Origin: Planctomycetota bacterium
GTDB lineage: Bacteria > Planctomycetota > UBA1135 > UBA2386
Assembly (NCBI GenBank): GCA_016713175.1
Contig: JADJPQ010000011.1
Location: forward strand, 236,915 to 300,914
DNA length: 64,000 bases
Reading direction: 5' to 3'
Positions 58,038 through 64,000 of the stretch are shown here, in pieces; the first letter of the stretch is position 1, and the number at the start of each line of letters is the position of its first letter. The translations under genes were made by a program, and so were the position numbers. Below the pieces are notes generated by a model that made no database searches, was not told the origin of the DNA, and worked only from the letters and a program-made list of their open reading frames with translations.

Positions 58038-58346
58038 CGGTTCAGGCTCCTTCGGGCTGCCAAGGCCATGCTGGTGAGTCCGCGCACGAGGCCGGCGCGA
58101 ACCGCATCGGAGACCACTGGTGCGGCGGTCGCGCCGGACACCGCTGCGGTGGTCGACGGTGCGTATGTGGCGACGCGGATCGAGCAGCGGATGAGCCAGG
58201 CCGCGATGCCCTCGCGGATCGCCAGCAGCACATCGAACGGTCTGCCCGAGGACGATGGTCCGGACAGCACGTGGGCGCGCAGTTGTTCGTACGCTGCGAT
58301 CGCGCTGCCGCTGGTGGAACGTGTGGGGCCAGAAGGAGTCAGGGAG
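58034..58346 (-). CDS. Unknown accessory protein of recombinase module (via A9 frameshift)
   Basis: The frame reads AIAAYEQLRAHVLSGPSSSG, then FDVLLAIREGIAAWLIRCS and ends LVRGLTSMALAARRSLNR. It has no convincing start of its own; it is entered from the HTH gene by a -1 slip at the A9 run (58347-58355). A short YE.LR..vL.G protein of this kind is, from memory, a regular neighbour of such recombinases. Its stop overlaps the recombinase start (ATGA). Function unknown. Confidence 0.5.
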
Positions 58347-58805
58347 TTTTTTTTTCCGCGCGCGCGATGGCGCGTTCGACGCTGCGGGGATGCACCTGGA
58401 GCCCGAATTGCTTCTTGATCCGTTGCGCCAACTCGGCGGCGCTCAGCGATTCGTCGGCTGCTCGAGTCCGGTGCAGGAAGTCCATCACTTCGACGCTCAG
58501 CTTGTGCGCGCGGCGTGGTCCCGGGCGCTTTGGCACCAACGCCGGTATGCCACCTGCCTGCAACGCCGACTGTGCTGCGTAGAACGTCGGGCGGGAGAAG
58601 CCGAAGGCGGCGGCGCTGTGGCTGACGGGCTGGCCGTCCACGCTCACCCGCCGCACCATCTGCACTTCACCTGGACGAGATCGCGAGGGTCGAAGAAGTC
58701 CGAGCCAGCGAACATCGGGTCGGCGACGCTCTCCGGATGCGGGTTGAGGCTGGCATGGGATCGAAGTGCTGCGACCTTCGGGTCTGGTGGTTTGCGGTTG
58801 GCCAT
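58339..58805 (-). pseudogene. Helix-turn-helix protein of recombinase module, frameshifted
   Basis: ATG 58805 starts RKPPDPKVAALRSHASLNPH, then FAGSDFFDPRDLVQVK. Near 58655 the sense moves to VRRVSVDGQPVSHSAAAFGF, then SRPTFYAAQSALQAGGIPAL, LVPKRPGPRRAHKLSVEVMD and VHPRSVERAIARAEKK. The HSAAAFGFSRPTFYAA segment is a clear HTH. At the 3' end a run of nine A could allow entry into the next frame. It belongs with the DUF5372 gene upstream and the recombinase downstream. Confidence 0.6.
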
Positions 58806-59006
58806 GCGGTTCGTGTGTAGTGGCAATTATGCCCAATAAGATCCGACAAGCAACAGGAATCCATGTCTCCGAAGCCAGAAAACACAGCGAAACAAGCAGA
58901 ATACCTGCCGGGTCACGCATGCGCTCTGGTGTCCTACACGGCGTAATGGCGTTTACAAAAACGGCAAAATCATCGTTACACCCCACGCGCACCCCGCGCC
59001 CGTAGG
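58806..59006. other. AT-richer gap between HTH gene and DUF5372 gene
   Basis: About 200 bases of noticeably lower GC (for example TTTACAAAAACGGCAAAATC). It may contain the promoter for the leftward HTH/recombinase genes. No gene or repeat seen. Confidence 0.35.
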
Positions 59007-59264
59007 TCATGAACGGAGCCTCGCAACCAAGGCGACCAACGCGACCAGATCGTCGCCCCGGAACGGTGTTCTGCCCCTCGCCATCGTCACGAACGGATCC
59101 TCGGGAATCACGTTCGTCCAATGCGCGGGCATCGACGTCAGGTGGCCGTGGTGATCCCGGTAGAAGACCCGGTCACCACCCCAGTGGCTCCGGCGGCGGA
59201 CGAAGTCGAGTTCCTGCCGGTACAGAGGATGGAACGGATGCGTCACGCGGACGGATCCAGTCAC
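59007..59264 (-). CDS. DUF5372 (Y4bF-like) protein
   Basis: An 85-residue protein from GTG 59264: SVRVTHPFHPLYRQELDFVR, HWGGDRVFYRDHHGHLTSMP, AHWTNVIPEDPFVTMARGRT, FRGDDLVALVALVARLRS. The VTHPFHPL...WGxDRVxxxDxxG pattern is that of DUF5372, small proteins known from Rhizobium plasmids and found near recombinase genes. It is the first gene of the module (DUF5372, HTH, YEQLR protein, recombinase, all leftward). Function unknown. The open frame upstream is IS91 sequence. Confidence 0.7.
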   Translation of the reverse strand: MTGSVRVTHPFHPLYRQELDFVRRRSHWGGDRVFYRDHHGHLTSMPAHWTNVIPEDPFVTMARGRTPFRGDDLVALVALVARLRS

Positions 59265-59922
59265 TTCTGCTGGGCAGGATGCAGTTGCTACGGCGGGTGT
59301 TTCGGGGCAGGGGGAACGGCGCGGAAGGTGAGCGGGTCGGTTGGGTCGACGACGCTCGGCGATGGAGCGCGTCGCGCCAACGCTGCTGAACGCGTAGGGC
59401 GAACGCGCCCATCGGGCCAGGACGATCGACAGCCGATCTGTCGCGATGGGCGGGCGCGCGACGTAGCGGATCAGGTGCTCGAGGCGATCGGGACGGCCTT
59501 GCCGAACGCGCACGGCGGCATGCAGGCTGAAGCCGTCGAGGTCGGCGCACAAGCTGCCCGGCCCGTGACGGAACTGCACCTGCAAGGTGCCGCGGCCGGG
59601 CCGCGAGTCGGGAGTTCCTGCGTTCGGGCCGAGCGCGGTCCTGCCTTGGATCGCGGCGGCGTGGAGTTGCAGCAGGACGTCGCGATTCTGTTCGCCATGT
59701 GCGCCGGAGTCGGCATCGTCGAGCTTGCCGAGTCGGCGCAACTGGCGCAGCACGCGCCTCTGGATGTGGCGGACCGTGCGCGCGACTTCGGCGTCGGTGA
59801 GTTCGCCGGCATCGTGGAAGTCGGCGCGTGCTTTCCCGGGCGCGCAGCAGAACACGCCGTCGGGAACCAGGCTGTGGAAGTGGAGATCGAGTCGGACCGC
59901 GGAATCGAAGCGTTGATCGAAC
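59265..59922 (-). mobile_element. IS91-family element piece, copy D
   Basis: Contains the transposase middle (SAVRLDLHFHSLVPDGVFCC, RTVRHIQRRVLRQLRRLGKL, FRHGPGSLCADLDGFSLHAA). It lacks the C-terminal zinc ribbon, which is present as copy C on the other side of the recombinase module. Its right boundary (GAAC, 59919-59922) and the following 130 bases match copy A. Sequence near 59270-59420 is degenerate, so the junction to the recombinase module is approximate. Confidence 0.6.
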
Positions 59923-60053
59923 TGCGGTCGACCACCACGCCGACCTGCGTTTCGCTGTCGCGCAAGTCGCGGCTCAGACCCCATCCGCCGCGCTGGGGGG
60001 GCCACGAGCAGACGGCAATGGCCCACCACCTCGGCGCTGTTCGAGCCCGCCCT

Positions 60054-60963
60054 TCATCTCGGCGTGAAGACCAGCAGCATCACGTCGTCGCCGAGCCGCT
60101 GACCGAACAAGAACGGCGCCGGCCGGTCCATGCTCAGCGCCGCCCGCAGCGTGCCCGCGTGCACGGCCGGCTTCGTCGATCGCGAAGTCCTGCTCGCCGA
60201 TGCGCACGCTGCGCGTCGGCGAGTCCCAGTCCACGATGGCGACCTTGGCCGACATCACCCAACCGATGCGGTCATCGGGCATCGGCACGTCCTGCAGCTC
60301 GAACTCGACGCCGTCGTGGATCGCCGATCCCGGGCACCACCAGGTCGTCGTCGCGGCCGCGCAGCGGCACTGCCGCCAGTTCTTCACGAACGGCATGCCG
60401 CTGCCGAAGATCATCCAGGTCGCGTGCGGAAACCGCCCCGACGTCGGTCCACCGGTCTCCCGGCCGGATCGGCGCAGAGCCAGAACCTGTTCCTTGGTCA
60501 CCGGCAAGGCGAGGGCCCCCGGCAGCTCCGCCTTCGCCAGGACCTCCGCGGCCTTGGCGGCAGGCATCGTGATGCGGTCGAACCGGCCGTGGGGACGCGC
60601 GGCCAGGTCGGTCTTGCCGAGCCTTGGGCGAAGAAGCGGTCGATCCAGGCGACCTGGTCCTGGCGGACGAGCGCGACCAGACGATCCGGGCCGAGCAGCG
60701 CTGACCTTGTCGCCAGGCCCGCGCTGGCTCGACGAAGTGCGAATCGCGACGAGCAGTTCCTGGCGGCACTGAGCGCACCGCCCCGGGCGGCGCGGGCAAC
60801 CCGCGGAGTCGCGAACCGGCGCGTTCCTGGCAGCGGTCGAGGTGCTCGACGAGCTGGCCAGCTGGCGACGACGCGGTCGGCATCCCCAGCGGCCGGCATC
60901 TTCTGGGCGACGATCGTCGCGGCGATCCCTGAGGAACGCAGTCAGCGCGGACAGCATTGGCAT
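60054..60963 (-). pseudogene. Secretin-domain-like protein, damaged copy 2
   Basis: Collinear with 33384-34295 and highly similar, but with numerous one- and two-base indels (for example an extra T near 60172 and missing bases near 60320, 60630 and 60720). No frame is open for long; recognisable pieces include PFVKNWR, RFPHATWMIFGSGM and MPDDRIGWVMSAKVAIVDWD. The start (60963) and stop (60054) codons are retained. Either a decaying duplicate or a poorly resolved assembly end. Confidence 0.7.
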
Positions 60964-61257
60964 CGCGAGCTCGGGTTGGGCCGCTCGCCAGCGTAGTCGT
61001 CCACCGGCACCGTGGGGAGATGGCGACGAAGGGCGCGGACGTCGAACTTCGGCAACGGAGGTCGGGCGGATGGCTGCCGGTGCCCCCGTGTTGCGCCGGA
61101 GCGGACCCCTCGACCCTCGAAGCCGGCGGGACCCGGCAACTGGCAGCGGCCGCAAACGACCAGTTCGCGCGCAGATGCTGATCATGCCCGGCGGCGGGTG
61201 CCGTGCTCCCGGTCGGCTACCGCCGCGGCTACGCTGCCGCCGCGTTCCGACCCACCC

Positions 61258-64000
61258 ATGACTGCCGAGACCCAGCGATTCGACGACGACCAGGTGCGGG
61301 TGTTCGCCGCCGCGCTCGAACTGCCGGCGGCCGACCGTGCCGCGTTCGTCGCACGGACCTGCGCCGACAACGTGGCCTTGCGCGAGGTGGTGCTCGAACT
61401 GCTGCACTGGCACGAGCGCGCGCCGACCATCCTGCGACGTCCGGAAGAAGCGGTCGATGCCACCGACGTGCGCGGTCCCGCGCACCATCGGGCCATACCG
61501 GATCCTCGGAGTGCTGGGCCATGGCGGCATGGGCATCGTCTATCGCGCCGAGCAGCAGAGTCCCCGGCGCCTCGTGGCGCTCAAGGTGCTGACCGCGACG
61601 AACCTGGTCCATGAGGCTCGTCGGCGGTTCGAGCAGGAAGGCGAGATGCTGGGTCGGTTGAGCCATCCCGGGATCGCCCAGGTCTACGGCGCCGGTGTCT
61701 ACGCGACCGACGCGGGCGACATCGCGTGCTTTGCGATGGAGATGGTGCCAGGGCGACACCTGACGACCTATGCGCAGCAACAGCACATCGACCTGCGGGG
61801 CGCGCTGCCAACTGATGGCCCGCATCTGCGATGCCGTGCAGCACGCGCACGAGCGCGGGATCGTGCATCGCGACCTGAAACCCGCGAACATCCTGGTCGA
61901 CGACTCGACGGCTGGCCAGGCGCAGCCAAGGTGCTGGACTTCGGCATCGCGCGCGCCACCGACCTCGACGCCCAGCAGGCGCAACCGACCCGCACCGGAC
62001 AGGTGCTCGGCACGCTCGATTACTACGAGCCCCGGAGCAGGTGCGAGGCGACTGCGGCGATGGTCGGGGCTCACAGCGACGTCTACGCGCTCGGCGTCAT
62101 CCCTATGCGAACTGCTGGCCGGACGCCGCCGCCGCTGTCGCTCGACGGCCTGCCGTTCGACACCGCGCTGCGCCGCATCTGCGACGAGGAACCAACCCGC
62201 CTGCATCGCCTCGACCCGCGGTGCCGCGGCGACCCTCGACACCATCTGTCAGACGGCGTTGGCGAAGGAAGCGGGCCGGCGCTACCCGTCCGCCGCGGCG
62301 ATGGCCACCGACCTGCGGCTGCACTCGCGGACCATCGGCCGATCGCGGCGACACCGCCGGCGTGGGGCTACCGGCTGCGCAAGTTCGTGCGTCGGCATCG
62401 GGGCCTGGTGTTCGGCGCCAGTTCGTTGATCGTGGGGTTGACGATCGCGCTGGTCGCGACCGGCGTGACGGCAGCCCACAACCGCGAACTGGCGGTGCGC
62501 GAACACGGTCTGCGGCAGACCGCGGAATCGACCCAGCGAGCAGCTGCGGCAGAGCAGCTACCGCGACAAGATGGGGTTGGCCGCAGCGGCGTTGCGCGAG
62601 CCCGGCGGATCAACCGGGCGCGCGCGTTGTGCGCCGAGGTGGTGCCGGCGTCCGGCGCCCCGATCTCCGTTGCTTCGAGTGGTACCTGTTCACGGCGCTG
62701 GCCGCCGATGCCGCGGTCGTGCACCCGCTCGACGAGCGGGTGACCGGCATCGAATGGCACCCGACGCTGTCGCGCGTCGCCGTCGCCACCTACCGTTCGG
62801 TCAGGGTTCTGGAACTGCCAGGGTTGTCCGCGGTCTGGAACGTCGCGCATGCGGCGCGTCGACGTGTCCGCTGGTCGCCGGATGGCCAACGCCTGCTGGT
62901 CGGGGGGCGTGATTCGTGCTGTGGGACGCCACCACCGGCAGGTAGTGGCTGTCGAACGGCATTGCGGGCGGTTGGAGCGCGCTGGCGTTCCCGCCCTGAC
63001 GTAGCGCTGGCGGTCGCCAACGAAGATCGCGCCGTGCGGATCTGGAATCCGTCGCGTCCGGGCTTCGACCGCACGCTGGTCGGCTTCACCTGGCGCGATC
63101 CTGCACGTCGGCTGGAGCCGCGACGACGCGCTGGGTGGCGAGCGGTTCGCGCAACTATGAACTGTGTCTGGGATCTGGCGGTGCCGGCGGGTATTCCAGC
63201 GCCTCTGTTTATTTGTTCTGCCCAGGCAGGCGGAGCCACCGGCCGTGCAGTGGCGCGCCGACGGGCAACAGATCCCGGTTTCTCATCGACCGGGGATGCG
63301 TGGCCGATGTCGGCGTGCTGATGCAGGAACTCGCCGAGGCCGGTCCGTTCGCGCACGCGACCTGGAACCTGGGATGGCACCTGCCCGGCGTTCGTGCAGG
63401 ACGGGGTGGTCTGCGTGCGCGACGCGGCCGTACGCGTCGGTCTGGCAACGACACTGGCGGGACGCCGGTCTCTGGGCCTGGCGACCCGCGTCGCTGGATT
63501 AATGGCGCCTTCACCCGGCTGGACGGCGTGCGGCTGCTCGATTTTGAAATCGGCGTCGTAAGGCGGATGGTGAACGCACCGCTGCGTCCGGAACCGCGGT
63601 GGCTGGTGGCTGCTGGATGGTCGTCACGCGCTTGTGGCGTGCCTGCTCGACCAGCTTGCGAAGGTCGATGTGGACACCGGCGTACCGGCGGCGACCCGCG
63701 TCTCCGGCCTGCTCGGCCTGACTCCACCACGCCTTAGCCGCGGATGGCGTATATCGATTGCCGTCGCCTGTCAGGACGGCAACATGGAGATCCCCGACCG
63801 CGACCTGGAAAAGTGCGGCGGCGCCTGTTCGCCGGCGATCAACCGGTGCGCGCGTCGCGTTCCATCCGTCGGGAACCACGGCTCGCGGCGGTGGGCGACG
63901 ATGGCTGGTGCCGGTTCAGGAACCTGTCCTCCGGCGGATCACGGCGCTCCGCGCCGGCCAATCGATCCGTGTGGTGGATTGGCGGTCCGATGGCCGCGCC
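61258..64000 (+). pseudogene. Ser/Thr kinase-WD40, damaged copy 2 (runs off window)
   Basis: Collinear with 34595 onward. The kinase part keeps GHGGMGIVY, HRDLKPANILV and DFGIARA in sequence, but indels near 61470, 61800, 61925, 62030, 62110, 62230 and 62325 break the frame repeatedly. About 400 bases corresponding to 36230-36630 are missing at 62907. From about 63150 the differences become denser and include A/T-rich substitutions (for example TTTATTTG near 63209). It cannot encode a working kinase as given. The 3' end is beyond the window. Confidence 0.75.

Overview
This window is GC-rich (about 70%) bacterial DNA and reads as a member of the Planctomycetota. The support is: (i) very large secreted repeat proteins that end in a shared lineage-type C-terminal beta-domain; (ii) ECF sigma factors of the planctomycete SigK-like type, one of them directly in front of a membrane Ser/Thr kinase with C-terminal WD40 repeats; (iii) a planctomycete-type Gfo/Idh/MocA fragment; and (iv) POMP/choice-of-anchor-Q, RCC1, Kelch and ELWxxDGT exoproteins. 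The tail style resembles genomes such as Poly30/Pla133; that placement is inference from memory, not from a search.

Layout. 1-10.8 kb: a secreted-protein block, with a nidogen-like gene and two tandem ELWxxDGT genes reading left, and a 1177-residue repeat propeller reading right. 11-16.4 kb: a small membrane protein, an ECF sigma factor and a kinase-WD40 protein. 16.9-26.6 kb: leftward genes for a metalloprotease, a DedA-rhodanese fusion with an in-frame UGA and a SECIS-like hairpin, and Kelch, TPR-like, GDxxPGGG-repeat and choice-of-anchor-Q proteins, three of them frameshifted. 26.8-27.9 kb: a LuxR-type regulator and a DUF2231 protein, divergent. At 27.95 kb lies the 3' half of a tRNA-Sec gene, which looks like an integration scar. 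To its right is accessory DNA.

28-34 kb: an ECF-like sigma gene whose frame is broken by an 8-bp microsatellite, twin 120-residue proteins, two low-GC unknown genes, and an IS91-family remnant. 33.4-43.1 kb: a secretin-like protein, a second kinase-WD40, a three-repeat exoprotein, an ECF sigma factor and a secreted trypsin-like protease. 43.2-48.7 kb: genes truncated by IS91-type ends, a low-GC gene pair behind a (TG)n tract, and a second IS91 copy. 48.7-53.2 kb: an RCC1-type protein and an SBBP-type protein, the latter preceded by a 7-bp microsatellite that puts its signal peptide out of frame. 53.6-59.3 kb: a nested mobile region, in which an IS3-family element splits a serine recombinase of a DUF5372/HTH/recombinase module that abuts IS91 pieces. 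59.4-64 kb: a damaged second copy of the 32.8-37.8 kb block (IS91 piece, secretin-like gene, kinase-WD40).

The most notable points are: a probable selenocysteine-containing DedA-rhodanese protein together with a tRNA-Sec fragment in the same window; two unit-length microsatellites placed where copy-number change would switch a sigma factor and an exported protein; and duplication of a kinase locus next to an IS91-type element. Indels are concentrated in the 20-25 kb genes and in the last 4 kb, so part of the frameshifting may be sequence or assembly error.
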